A stretch of DNA of 64,000 nucleotides from Jaapia argillacea MUCL 33604 (taxonomy: Eukaryota; Basidiomycota; Agaricomycetes; Jaapiales; Jaapiaceae), in contig KL197723.1 in assembly GCA_000697665.1 (NCBI GenBank), positions 790,075-854,074 of the forward strand, read 5' to 3'. Positions 43,871-55,699 of the stretch are shown piece after piece. Position 1 is the stretch's first letter. Each line of letters begins with the position of its first letter. Under the pieces are notes generated by a model, which was given only the letters and a program-made list of their open reading frames with translations, was not told the origin of the DNA and made no database searches. The position numbers were made by a program, and so were the translations under genes.

Positions 43871-44449
43871 AGGTGTCCGCCGATGTAGCAGGGCCATCGC
43901 GGAAGAGTTGCTGACCCTGACCTTACCTGGGTTCAGTGTCGCTGGGCGAATTCGCCACGTCATTTCTGGCGAGGATCGTCAGACAGTCCCGGGGTAGCTT
44001 GTGAAGTGTGTAGTCTTATTGTAAGACGATGGTGCTCTGCGTTTTCACCTCGATTGTTGCTACACTTGTCACGTTCCACGATCATGGCGACTTAACGGGG
44101 AGTTAAGATGACCCCTGCGTCGCGTTCGCGTCAGAAGCGTTGTCGATGGAGTTCTACGAATGGGATGAAAGTATGGTGCATTTTTAGAATTATTGGAATC
44201 TGTATATCACCTAGACCCTTATTATCGCAACTCCTTTGTTCATCGACTCTCCTTCCAGGAGCGGGGGAAAAAATGCGGTGGTGAACACCAGAAGTCCACC
44301 GCTCGATGATCATCGTCCTCCTAAACAACGACATGCGCTGACAAGCAAGTCTGATAACTGACTTTCCTCATGGTGTGCCTGGCTGAGCGACCTCTGTGAG
44401 AGCGCAAGACTCTTGTAGTGAAGGCTAATGAAGATGTTGCTCCGGGGCT
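43871..44449. other. Intergenic, nothing recognised
   Basis: The 3' flank of FB3 copy 2; the first 100 bp match the 3' flank of FB3 copy 1 (4537-4400). No other signal. Confidence 0.4.
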
Positions 44450-46115
44450 CGTACTATGCGAGAAGATAGAGAGAATGTGATTCATGTTTTAAACAAGAAA
44501 AGATTCGGCGGGAAGGCTTTTGACGTACCAGACAGACGAATGGAATTATGCGTTTGGATTCCGTGTACAGATGAAAATTCATTCTCTGTGAGTCGCCCTT
44601 CGACCTAATGATATCGGAATAGGACTCGTAACGGTACCCGACGAGCCTGACTGTGTGAAGACTGCCACGAGGGTTGCGGGAGATGATAATCCGAACAACG
44701 GCTACCGGGGGTCGTCGCCGAATGTAGTCAAGCACAACGTTGAACGACGTTACGGCCTCGCGTATCGCTAGGACCTGTGAGTCATCGACAGCGAGTTCCG
44801 TCTCTGGGGAGACTTCTGCCAACACAAAATTGAAGCCATGAAGAGCGGATAGAGCTAAAAATGATATATTGGTGAGGAAATGGATGATATGTGAAGGTAC
44901 CGCGGTGAGACATTTGAGATCTGGAAGGGTGAAACCTGGTGGGAAGATCGGAAGTAAGAGAGAAAGTTTCTGGATGGTCGGATGTTGAGACAAAGAGGGT
45001 ATCAAGTCGACGAACGGGATCCCGTGTACCAAAAAACCTTTGAGATGAGGGAGGAGTTTTGTGTAAGTTGAGGGCGCTAGTCAGGGAGCTGATGGGGAAT
45101 AAATTGATCACCTCGATGGTCCAATAGAGGATAGGTGGGGAAAACATGTGCGGAAGATCGAGGTGACACTCTGTTAGGGTGTCGACGGGGGCCAGTGGAG
45201 CAGCAGCCGAAGCAGTGGGAATGCGCAGCTCTCCCACGGACACATCTTGGTCGGCCGTAGCCGTAGAAGATGCGTGCTGATGACGATAATAAGAATACAG
45301 ATACCAAGGGCTGGTATTCAACTATGTGCACTGCTTCGTTGACAGAGCATAGAGGAGGCGTGCGACATGGATCGTGGCGTCCCTCACAGATCGGGTGACA
45401 CATTCCGCATCTTGGTTGAAGTGAAGGGAAACACGCTCCACGGATGGTAGAACTGCAACGAATGCTGTGAAAATTTCCAACTTCTCGATGCTCACGTCGT
45501 ATGCTACGACTCGGAGAGAGCAGAGAGCGAGTAGCCAGCGAGCCCGGCTGAGGGGCTGAATGCCCTGAAAGTGGAGAGAAGACTCCACTATTACATCGAC
45601 CAAATCGATAGGAGCATGAGAGAAATCTTTGCTTAGGTCGTACCGTTCGATAATGATAGAGAATGTGGTGCGTTAGAGTGGATTGGCGGATACGAGGGAC
45701 GATAGGAGAAATTTGGATGTCAGGTTGGGAGCGAGATGACTTCCTGCGAGGAGTGAGGTGGACATCTAAGATCGTAGGGATTGGAAATCATACCATTTGA
45801 AGGTCGTGATACAATGACTCCGAGAAACTCTGAGCAACTATCCACGGCTGGAGGACTGGAACCACCTTGACACGAGGATCGTGATGGTGGAGTTGGGAAA
45901 CTTTGTCTTTGCGCATCCTGAGAGCGTGTCTCTTGTGGCGAAAATGCAGAAGCCCCTGATTTCAATTTTAGGGTTGCAGTTTCCGAAATATCGAGGGATA
46001 TCTGCGAAGTTGAATCGACCAGGGTGTCGTGGTCTCCAGAAGCTGTGGATTGTGATGACCGATTGCTGATCGCATCCACGTCGGTGCCAGTGGCGACATT
46101 CGACTTGTCTATCAA
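44450..46115 (-). pseudogene. F1 family protein, copy 6, diverged and broken
   Basis: Start MIDKSNVATGTDVDAISNRS, then the family signature as TLVDSTSQISLDISETATL. The exon 1 donor GTATGATTTCC is near 45793. The large exon is recognisable (VERVSLHFNQ, LLYALSTKQCT, FVDLIPSLSQHPTIQKLSLL) but has a stop at 45675-45673, another after LLYALSTKQCT near 45322, and at least one frame change near 45000. The C-terminal exon is missing. It is clearly older than the other copies. It is divergent from the METTL16 pseudogene at 46504, the same arrangement found in decayed form at 51240-51654. Confidence 0.65.
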
Positions 46116-46503
46116 ATAAGAGTGAGATTATGGCAGGGGGGAGACAGATGGGAAACGAAAGCAGAGAGGCTTGTCCATCGCTCGTACGGCATTTATTATG
46201 ATCACAGCCTGGGGTTGGACTAGGTTAAACTTGAAGTTGAGATTACTGCCTTTTCACTGGGAATGATGGAACGGTACGAGAATATTGAGTACCAGTGGGT
46301 GTCAATTTGTCACGGAAAAACGAGAGAGGCTGTGGGCGAATTTGGGACGAATGTGGAAGGATGAGATTTGGTCGTGCGGCTTGACAGCCAACTGCGATGA
46401 TGTGATCTACCCTTTGACTTGTCCCAACCTTTGCGTTGCGGTATCTGGCTTTTTTCAACTTCAGACAAAAAATCTGTAACTCACTACCTTCACTCCTACC
46501 CTC

Positions 46504-47310
46504 ATGCACTAGCGAAGCCCTTACCGCCAGCCCCTCGACTTTGCGTTACTTTCGGAGGACTATCCTGTCCTGAAACCACAGTACGTCTCAACCTTCCCAG
46601 CCCAAGATTATCTTCTCCTGATGTTTCGCCATTCTATCATAGCTTGATCATTACACACTCTAGAACCGTTACTATTGACTTCAAGAATGAGGCGTCGCCC
46701 AGGACCGTTTGCACACAACCGCTTGGAGAATCGTCGCCGATGCTTGGTTGGTGTTGCAAGATAGATGTCTCACGGAAGCGTTGATATATCGAGACTTTAG
46801 TTTGAAACTGAGTATACCAGGGAATATGTTGTGTCCACCTGTGTCCAATAGGTGAGTGTGATTCCTACGACGCTCTCGCGGGATTGAGCTCACTGTTTCT
46901 CGAATGTCGACTGAACTACATTTTGTGGCTCCAGGACGTCTTAGATGCAAGTTGTTTGGATCAGGTTGAATCAGTCAGAGGGATCGACTTGTGCGCCTCC
47001 AGTTTGGCCCACGAATTGCCAAGTACTGACTGGCCTCCATCAGAGGAACTGGTGCATCAGCCAGCCATATATCCACTGAATGGTTGCGCAATCAACCCTA
47101 ATTGGACCTTCACTGGGAGTGGTATGCTTCCCTCTCGTTCTCGAACCCCCTTGACTCCTACGTGTCCCTCACACATCAATTTGCCCCTTTGGTAGATATT
47201 GACACCACATTACTGGCCCTCGTTCATCGCAATGCCACCTCAAACAACTTCCAACATCACATAACTCTCCTTCAAGCTTCTTCTTCCGCCGACGATCCTA
47301 TTTTGGTCCC
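46504..47310 (+). pseudogene. METTL16-type methyltransferase, truncated duplicate
   Basis: The segment matches exons 1-6 of the intact gene at 51654-54196. Lesions: codon 3 is TAG (MH-stop where the intact copy has MHQRNPYRQP), the second donor GT is GA (about 46702), the acceptor before LNYILWLQD is lost, and a 4-bp duplication (GCCA) in the SAM-binding loop near 47058 shifts the frame. Homology ends in exon 6 after LLQASSSADDPILVP, so the catalytic NPPF exon is absent. The upstream flank (46350-46440) also matches that of the intact gene (51505-51600). Confidence 0.8.
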
Positions 47311-50273
47311 TTGCGACCGCCAAAAGATCGTGTTCGGAGTGTGGGATCCAATCGCATTTGCTAGTTTGGAGACGTCTCGCGAGCACTTGTTTGGACACAA
47401 TTTGAGCCACGAGTGAGATATCAGATACGACCTCGGTACGAAGAACTTGGCCTTGATGTTTGTCTGAAGGAGAGTTTGGAGTGACGCTGTGGGGGATATG
47501 GGTCGCGAGGACGAGTTGATAGAGTTTGGCGAAGAGGATGACTTCAAATGCGACTTGATCGGCGACGGAGATGTTATGTAAAGTTGAATCGCAAGGGGAG
47601 TCATGGCACGGGGCGGGAGATCATAGGCAATCTGGGTTCCGATAACGCGGCGATGGGCGACGGGTTCAGCCATGAGGGTGGGCAGTAGGGAGTCTGGATA
47701 TGGGTTGGGGGTTTGGGACTGAGATGGAGGCAATGGTGAGTTTGAGTGAGGCTCATCCTTCAGTGAAGCACAAGGGGTCGAGTTGAGTGATAGATTGTTG
47801 GCGTCATCGTGCGCCATACTTACTCAGAGGTAATGCCTTTCGGCCATTATTGTTATCACTCAATTTGTCAACTTGCTTCGTTCCCAGACCTACCACCATC
47901 ATGCCCAGCACCGCCGATACAGTGACTGCCCCGAGCAACGACGAGCCCACAGGGCAATAGCATGTAGATTACAATCATCAGCAAAGCTAAATTACAAATG
48001 AGCTCCCAAAAATCTTCGTCCCGACATTCCAATAACGCACTTCCGACTCCCACTGCACGAGCTTGCGAGTTCAACCTCCTCCTTATCCAACATCCCCTCA
48101 CGCTGGAATCGGTGAATCACTTCCCAAAAAGTGACACCAAACCGTTATCGCCGACCAAACCAAAGCACCAACTGCAATCATGAAGAACGGGCCTGGACGG
48201 TTCATACTAGAATATTACTTTGATTATGATCGTGAGTGGTGTCACCAAAACTGAAGAATGACGGCGATCAACACGACTCACTTTTATTCGACTTGGTTGA
48301 CTTTCAACTTGTAAGCAACAGCGGCGAACGAGGTCGACTATCGAAAAATGCCCGCATTACCACGCGAAAACCTTTTGACATAAGACACGATTACCTAGAA
48401 AGAAGAATGATCACAGACGTAGAGGGATCGAGGACGATAGTCGAAATGCACTAACTGCTTGTCAAGATACCCTTACTTATGGGCCTGAGGTTTAGGGAGG
48501 CACCGAAGAAGTGCAGGCTAAGCTGAGACAGCGCGATGCGATTGTGAATCGTGCGGCATACCTACTTAGTCTCGAGACGCATGGAAGTGGCGTGTTTCAA
48601 TTGGCAAAACGGAAGTGCTTGCACGTATTACCCAGTCATTCATCTCCGTAGGTTATTTCCCAGCTGACTACGGCTTTCTGGAAGGCTTCACACAAGAGCC
48701 AGCATTTCCCATGATGGGAGAGTGGGAAGAGGGACCTCTCGGCAACTGATTGGGCCTATGAGCGACTACAGGCATAGCGCTCAGCGCTGAGACGATATTG
48801 AGATGGGCGAAGATTTGAGACGCGACATGGAACGGAGTTCTTCAAAGATAAATTACGAATTTGGGGGGGAGATGTTCGTGTATGAGCTCCACGATCCTTG
48901 CTGTTTCCTCGTCCCAGTCCAAATTTCGCCAATCCCATACTTCGGTTGGAAAAGTGAATGCTCAACGTTAAATCCAAGCTACTGCGCGAAGTGATCGTGA
49001 CTGTTCATGGATTAGTGATCCCAAGCACGCTGGTCAAGGACGAATCGATGAAGGGGCATGGACATTGGAAGGACGCCACATGGTTGATCTTAGAAAAGGC
49101 CGCGGGAGTCCGATTGGGAAAGATGAGATGGCGTTTGGCGACCAACCAAAGCTCTTCCTTTCTCTTCCCATGTGCGCACAGAGCCACCTCCTGCCAAGTC
49201 TGTAGGCTGGTAACCGAGTCTTACAATCGAGTCCTATCAGTGTGGAACCAAACTGACGACAGTCACAATCAGTTGTGATCTGATACACCCCACTATTTCG
49301 GTAAAATCCGACATGAAGGCATCATGGGAGGTTCGGATGTTGGCTGCCAGGCGTAAAACAGCCCTCAACGTTCTCAACAATGAAACTCTAAGTCGCCGCG
49401 GTGGAGTCGAAACCATTGATTCGGAGACGATCTTCAGAGATAGCTGCCTGGCGAACCTCACTATCATTGCTATCGGTGTCTCTCATCCACGTGTACTGTG
49501 AGTGCTTGGACTCTCCCTCCTTCTCGAAATGACGGTATATATCAATATGTTTACGACGCGAGTGCCTGCGGAGCAGAATGGGTCAACATACAATCCCTTC
49601 CAGCCTCGAGGAGAATTGTGGGGCATGACCGGATATCTCACCCGATCTTTGTCGGGTCTCTCCTGCGTCCGATTCGACCATAAGTACCTGCTGCTGTTTG
49701 GTGCCCACATCATTTTCAGTAACGTGTATCTGTGCAGGCACCAAACTGCGCACTAACCAAATTGGTGTCGTTGTTTTCAAATTGATCTAGGATCGAGTGC
49801 TCATGCATGGTTGGCAGTACGTATCGGTGCACATGTATTCCTGCGCGGTGATCATGTTCCTGAAGTCAATCAGTCGATAAGCCTTTGAACTTAGGTATGG
49901 GGCTTCGAATGGGAACGGGACTCCCGACGCTCAGCCACCCCCGCTCCCCCCCCATCTCCTTCCTATCACTCCTTTTTCCAGGTCAGTAGCTATTCTAAGT
50001 CGTCTGACGGAGTTCTTCACGTCCTAAGCTGCGATCTTCCTTTGCCTTGAAGGGTTTTTATACCGTCAGTAACTGGCGATACGAGCATGTTGCTGGATAT
50101 AAGCCCTGTTGGTCATCGTGAATCTTTTCCTTCAAAAGTGTCATGTTGACCAGTTGCCCTAGTCGGGTCTCCCCTCCTCCGCAGCGGCGTTCCAGGAATT
50201 CACTGTTGAAGAATTCAGCGCATTTACCACTTCTTCCGCGGCACGAGCAAACGTCATCCGGCACACTCGTCTA
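47311..50273. other. Long stretch without a supported gene
   Basis: Several short open frames exist (for example 47817-47272 minus and 49313-49501 plus, RRGGVETIDSETIFRD). None has splice-consistent extension, a recognisable domain or a paralogue in the window. Near 49107-49160, GTCCGATTGGGAAAGATGAG and the following bases resemble the start of repeat unit 1 (24495-24550). I regard most of it as decayed sequence. Confidence 0.4.
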
Positions 50274-50939
50274 GTGGAGATGTCTTGGTGTGGCGGCAGC
50301 TACCACAAGTACCTCATTCTGGCATTCAAAAACACGAATGGCGACACTCTTTATGTTCGCGTTGAGCGCGACTTCTACCCAAGGTCTTGGAAGGGTGTTG
50401 CCTCCATTGTCAAGCCCGATGTGCGTAACTGTAAAGACACGGTTCGAGTCAGTCAGCATAGGATTTCCCTGGAGGATAAAGGAAGTAATCTGGAGAAGTG
50501 GACCCTGCGATTCGACGAAGAGACTCAGAACTCCGCAATTTCGCTGGTTGACCTCGTCCGCTTACTCAAGAGCATCCGCACCTGTGCACCGGGCTATTCA
50601 CTGCCCACGACCAATTGCCAGTGGTTCGCCATCACTATTTGGAGCGCCTTTGCCAACACGGCACAAAGTTCATGCGTATCAAGTGAGGGAAGGGTGGAGC
50701 AATCGAAGATGGTTACTCTTCGGCTCCGTGCCATGGTGGCGACGGCCTCAGCACGTGAGGCTACCAATGTCCTGGGATGGGCTGGCTTGGTGGATGCGTG
50801 TGCTTTGGGGGCTGCCCCGGCAGGGGCCATCCCATTTGGTCTCCTGGTCTGCACCGGTTTTCTGGTCTTGGGCGTTACCTCATCCGTGCAACGCCAGCTA
50901 ACTGCCAACGTTTTGCGAGCTTTCGAGACAATTAAATAA
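50274..50939 (+). CDS. NC-x-WF family protein with hydrophobic C terminus (about 221 aa)
   Basis: A single open frame from MEMSWCGGSYHKY (a second ATG lies two codons on, 50280) to TAA at 50939. The family block is SLVDLVRLLKSIRT followed by TTNCQWFAITIWSAF, matching the Cys block of the genes at 27356 and 28714. The N-terminal half (HKYLILAFKNTNGDTLYVRV) takes the place of their HEYLRFTL block. The last 60 residues contain a Gly/Ala/Leu-rich stretch (AGAIPFGLLVCTGFLVLGV) long enough for one membrane segment, so this copy may be tail-anchored. Function is unknown; a papain-like fold is a guess based on the spacing of His and Asn-Cys. Confidence 0.55.
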   Translation: MEMSWCGGSYHKYLILAFKNTNGDTLYVRVERDFYPRSWKGVASIVKPDVRNCKDTVRVSQHRISLEDKGSNLEKWTLRFDEETQNSAISLVDLVRLLKSIRTCAPGYSLPTTNCQWFAITIWSAFANTAQSSCVSSEGRVEQSKMVTLRLRAMVATASAREATNVLGWAGLVDACALGAAPAGAIPFGLLVCTGFLVLGVTSSVQRQLTANVLRAFETIK

Positions 50940-51239
50940 CTGTACCGTAATGGTATTTTATGAACTGCCATGGCTTTTACGATCAAGTCATGTCGTCCCG
51001 TGTGTTGTGGTGACATTTCAAACTACACTTGATACCGACGATTTATTTAAACTGTATTCTAGCCGCTCAAATCCGAAAGAATTTAGGACTGTATATGAAC
51101 GCTCGTTGAGTTGGGGTAGTACATTTTGGTCACCACAAGGAGCAGCGACGCTTGGAAAATGGATGTACGGTAATTACACCTATCCCGACTTCGATTGGGA
51201 AGACTTGCATCATAATTGAACGACATTCATCGTACAACG

Positions 51240-51430
51240 GAAGTGGTTTGTTTGGGATGAGGTAGAAGCAAGAAGAAAATCTTCTGGGTGGTAGGATCTC
51301 GAGACAAAAACGGTATGAGTTGACGAACGGTGTTCCGAGTACTTACCAAAAAAACACAAGAGTCCCCAGACCGTTGTGCCGATGTAGGGGCTACTTCGTT
51401 TGCACTGGGTCCGATGGAGCAATATGAGGA
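51240..51430 (-). pseudogene. F1 family relic upstream of METTL16
   Basis: On the plus strand, AAAATCTTCTGGGTGGTAGG, GACAAAAACGGTATGAGTTG and ACGAACGGTGTTCCG match the plus-strand sequence of F1 copy 6 at about 44965-45030 (TTTCTGGATGGTCGGATG...ACGAACGGGATCCCG). Only this block remains. It shows that the F1/METTL16 pair was duplicated as a unit. Confidence 0.5.
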
Positions 51431-51653
51431 ACTTCGGTAGGTGTCACTTCACGAGGGAAAGATTGTGAAGTCCAAGTCACGACCAGAGCCAAGTGGTTCG
51501 ACAAATGCGGAAGGATGAGATTTGGTCACGTGGTGACGCGAGCTTTGACCGCCAACTGCAATTATGTCGCTTAATCTTTGACTTGTCCTAGGCCTCCCAC
51601 TGTCCCACCCAACTTCACCCCTTGACAAAATTTCTGCGCCTCACTACAACTCC

Positions 51654-54196
51654 ATGCACCAGCGAAACCCTTACCGCCAGCCCCTCGACTTTGCGTTACT
51701 TTCAAAGAACTATCCTTCGCTGAGATCACAGTATGTTCGACCTTCCCAGCCCAAGCTCGTCTCTTCCTGATATTTCGCCATTCTATCATAGCTTGATCGG
51801 TACCCACGCTGGAACAGTTACTATTGACTTCAAGAACGAGGCCTCGCTCAGGTCTGTTTACAGTTATCCCCGCTTCGAGAATTATCGCTGACGCGTGCAT
51901 GGGCCTTGCAGAATAGATGTCTCACGGAGGCGCTGTTGCAGCTAGACTTTGGTTTGAGACTGAGCTTAGCTGAGGATAGATTATGTCCACCTGTACCCAA
52001 TCGGTGAGTGTCCCTCCTACTATGCTCCGCGCGATTGATGCTCACTACGTCTCTAACGCAGGCTGAACTACATTTTGTGGCTCCAGGATATCATAGACGC
52101 GAGTTGTTTGGATCAGACTGAACCAGTCCGAGGCATTGATATGTGCGTCTCTAATTTGTCTCACGAGCTTCTAAGCGCTCACTGGTATCCATCAGAGGGA
52201 CAGGAGCATCGACCATTTACCCGCTGATTGGGTGTGCGCTGAACCCTAATTGGTTTTTTACTGGGACTGGTATGCTGTCATCTCGTCGCCTTAACCCCCT
52301 CTTCGACGACTCGTCACTCACACCAACTTGTACCTTTCGTAGATATTGACACCACATCACTCGCCTTCGCTCATCGTAACATCACCCAAAACAGCCTCCA
52401 GCATCGAATCACGCTCCTCCAAGCCTCCTCTTCCTCAGATGATCCGATCTTGGTGCCGTTTGCTTTAGACCCCAATGCGTCGTGAGTATCTACGCGGGGC
52501 TACTGTCATAACAGCCACAACCATTCTGACTACCTTAGACCAGATTCGACTTTACGATGTGTAACCCCCCATTTTACTCGAGCGTCGAGGATGTAGCGAA
52601 ATCCGCAGACATGAAGGTCCTCCAACCCCACGCAGTACGTCTCGCCTCCCTTCATCCCGTTCATCCCTTCCCCTCCCAATTGTCCTCGTCTAGTATACCC
52701 AATGATACAAGTTCTGATATTTACCCTTTCCAAAGGTATGCACAGGTGCTGAGGTCGAGATGATAACATCTGGAGGTGAGGTGGCGTTCGTCGGAAGGAT
52801 GGTCAAGGAGAGTATGAAGTATGGCACACGGTGCAGGTAAGCTTTATTCTATCGAGTTCTCGGAGCGTTATCTTCGCTCGGTGCTTCATGTGTGCTTTAT
52901 GGTTGGACAGAGCTCTTTATCTCTCGTTCTCGTCCATGCAGAATCCCTTTCGATGGCACATTTGATCACCACGATGGTGGTCACTGTTTCTACTATCGAA
53001 GGTTGCTTCACCGCTACCTCAATGATTCGCTTGTGATCGAAGTTGATATTCGGCTGTCTCTTTTCTTTCCTTTCAAATGTCATTAGTAATTGATGGATGT
53101 ATACACACAGATGGTACACGTCCATGCTCGGGAAACTGTCATCCTTGGCCGCGATCGTCGCTCTACTGCGTGAGCTTTCGGTTAGTTCCCCCTTCTGTTG
53201 TTTTATCTGCGTATCTCCTTTGTCGTTATCATTATCCTGACCATGCTTGCTCATTTTATCTTACTCAGATTGACAATTACGGGATTACCGAGTTTGTCCA
53301 AGGCCAAACACGTCGCTGGGCAATCATTTGGAGTTTTGGTGTTACGAGACTACCTGATGTGAGCTTCAGCTCCTCACCTTCGCCCACCATTGCTCCTTCG
53401 CCTTCATTTCTCACATCACTGATCGACCCTTGATTAGGCTGTCGCGCGACTACAGAGTCCCAATCTAACACTCCAACCACTCATGCCCCCGCATAACACG
53501 CTGTTACAATCATTCTCTTTCACCCTACCCTTCTCGGCCCACTCGTTCTCCTTTTCGGATTCGACCCAGCAAGTCCGAGATCGTGAAGCCTTTGAAACGC
53601 ACCAGAAAGTTATAGATGTATTACAGAAGGTCCTGTCCGGAATCGAGGGCTTGACAGCAGAACTTCGAGTCCAGCGTCAACGCCAAAGCATCCCGCGGCG
53701 TCACGCTGGACAGGGCTCGATGGTAGCGGGTGGTGAGAATGAGGATCAGGAGATGGAGATGGGTGATGTAGAGGAACGTAGGATGTCGTGGGATGAGTTG
53801 TATGTGGAAGCGAGAGGGGATACATGGTCAAGGGCTGCACGACGCAACAAGGCGCGGATGGTGCTCGGTAAACCCACGAACGGCGGACCACCCAATACCG
53901 ATTCTATATCCTCCACCATCGTCATCCCTCTGATTAGGTGTCAAATACGGATCTTGACCTCAAGTACGAGTGCTACGGACGCTAAGAGCTCCGACGCTGT
54001 TGCCATCGAGGCTCATGGAGGACGACGGCGGAAACCCAAGTCCACAAATGCGAACTCTACGACATCATCAAGACGGGGCCACGCCACTGTGGAGTGTCAT
54101 TGGGTATACGGGAAATCTACGGAGCGCTCCCTGTTTGAGAGTTTTTGGAGCCATGTTGCGAGGAAGGTTGGATTGGAATTGCATGATCCCCGATGA
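51654..54196 (+). CDS. METTL16: METTL16/RlmF-type RNA N6-adenosine methyltransferase
   Basis: Eleven exons splice in frame to 542 residues: 51654-51730, 51792-51851, 51917-52003, 52062-52142, 52196-52269, 52343-52481, 52544-52634, 52736-52836, 53111-53180, 53269-53358 and 53438-54196. The start MHQRNPYRQPLDFALLSKNY has the family's MHxRNxY. The SAM loop is split by an intron (RGIDI / GTGASTIYPLIG). TDIDTTSLAFAHRN, the catalytic FDFTMCNPPFYSS, RWYTSMLGKLSSL and TEFVQGQTRRWAIIWSF follow in family order. The enzyme makes m6A in structured RNAs such as U6 snRNA. The C-terminal part has a low-complexity linker and ends CHWVYGKSTERSLFESFW, like a VCR-type RNA-binding region. Intron 8 is unusually long (274 bp) and may hide a 60-nt exon. 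A broken duplicate lies at 46504. Confidence 0.9.
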
Positions 54197-54440
54197 CTCG
54201 AGGAACTTCTCTTACTTCGAACAGGCGGTTTGACTTTATTATTTAGAAACGATTTACTTCGAACTTGTGGCTGAGATCCTGGCGAACTGTAATACCGACG
54301 GTGTAACTGTGGATACGACGGCGACGACGACGAAGAAAACACTGAGTACGAAATATCACCCTCTAATACAACCGTAGCTAGGACCACCCTCCCAGCTTTA
54401 CTGAGGATTCCTCAAGCGAAGAAGCCCCGACGTGAGGACA

Positions 54441-55624
54441 TCATAGCTGTGAGACCTTGCAAGATCCATCAGACTTGACCACAAGTCGACTAGATTTGTA
54501 CTCACCTTGGATAGTTTCTTTAAGGTCGGTGGTGAAAAGCAGGCTCCTGTTCATCCTAAAGTACGCCAAGAACGCCGCCATGAATCGAGGGCCACGCTGG
54601 CCATCCTGGCTAAGGAGGTTGAGGAGACAATGAGCTTCCGGGGGTGTTTCGCCAAGTCTCCCGAGAGTTGCAACTAATACAGCCACGGCATTGCTACTGT
54701 CCGTAATTATGAACGGGACCACGAGCAGAGTATCTGTAAATCTGAAAAAAGTCAAGTTAGGGAGATTCATATCTCATTGGTCGACTTATACTCACATCCG
54801 AAGCCGCGATAGGATGTTGGCCATGTTCCTTTGGGCAGCACCGCTGGCGTCCTTAAGTGTAACCTTTCGTTCGGAACTTGAAGACTTCCAGATTGATTCC
54901 TCAAGGGTCAATCCGCGCTATGAAGACGGTCGGAAGGGGTGAGGGACCGGCAAACGGACTGACGTACATGTTCCTCGACGGCAACGAGAACCATTGTTGG
55001 AATTTGGGGCATAGACTCGGTGAGCTCTATACTAGGGTTGGCCGCTTGACAATTCCTTCCGACCTGCCATGTGACGACCTGTTCCAGACGTTCTTTGAAT
55101 GTCTCCTCTGAAGACCAAGGTTCATCCTTCCCCGGCACCAAGTTCTGTGACTCCTCTGTCTCGAGACATATGAAGTGAGTCGATTTGACGACTGTGAAAC
55201 CATTAGTATCTCAGATGTCAGGAAAAAGCAAAACGCGGTACGCACAATCCGGAGGGTGATCTTGTATGGAAGATCGACACCCAATGTATGCAACTCTTCG
55301 ACTTCCTTCTGAAGTAGGGTCTGAAGCACATTCACGACGACATCCAAGCTATTGGCCGGACTGCTGTTGCAGAGAAAGATTAATGACGATGTTTCGACCG
55401 AAGAAGATACTGAGTGCTGACTTCGCTGCGGTAACCGTTTCCAGTTTGGCTTTGAATTCGTCGAGGATGCCACGGAAATCCTCGGGCCACTCATGAAGCT
55501 CAACCACTTGCGAGTACACCGCGGGATCGATCTTCACGTCTGGGATTGCGATTAACTCAGCTCCAGCTGGCGCAGTGGATGTGTTCCCAAATGGTAAGTT
55601 GAGCAGGTCAGTCGCGGATGTCAT
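54441..55624 (-). CDS. Unrecognised multi-exon gene, possible frameshift in exon 1
   Basis: Likely start MTSATDLLNLPFGNTS at 55624. Exon 1 continues VDIKIDP-like text through LHEWPEDFRGILDEFKAKLE and FFGRNIVINLSLQQQS. The next coding text (NSLDVVVNVLQTLLQKEVEE, then VDLPYKITLRI) is one frame away, with no convincing intron between, so a frameshift near 55370 is possible. A GT-AG intron follows (about 55254-55198), then THFICLETEESQNLVPGK...MPQIPTMVLVAVEEHV, an intron from 54966, VTLKDASGAAQRNMANIL, an intron near 54795-54735, and FTDTLLVVPFIITDSSNAVA...LLFTTDLKETIQ. Leu/Val-rich helices dominate. I recognise no family. It converges on METTL16. Confidence 0.4.
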
Positions 55625-55699
55625 TGTGGATGTCAGGGCGAGGCGATGAAGTGATTCTTGAGTGGAATGAGGAGATGCTGTGGCGAGTTGCAAAGAGCG

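Noticed and set aside
47272-47817. A 181-codon minus-strand open frame, Pro/Ser-rich at its start
   Set aside because: Its 3' end overlaps the METTL16 pseudogene in antisense. There is no domain, splice support or paralogue; it cannot be supported as a gene.
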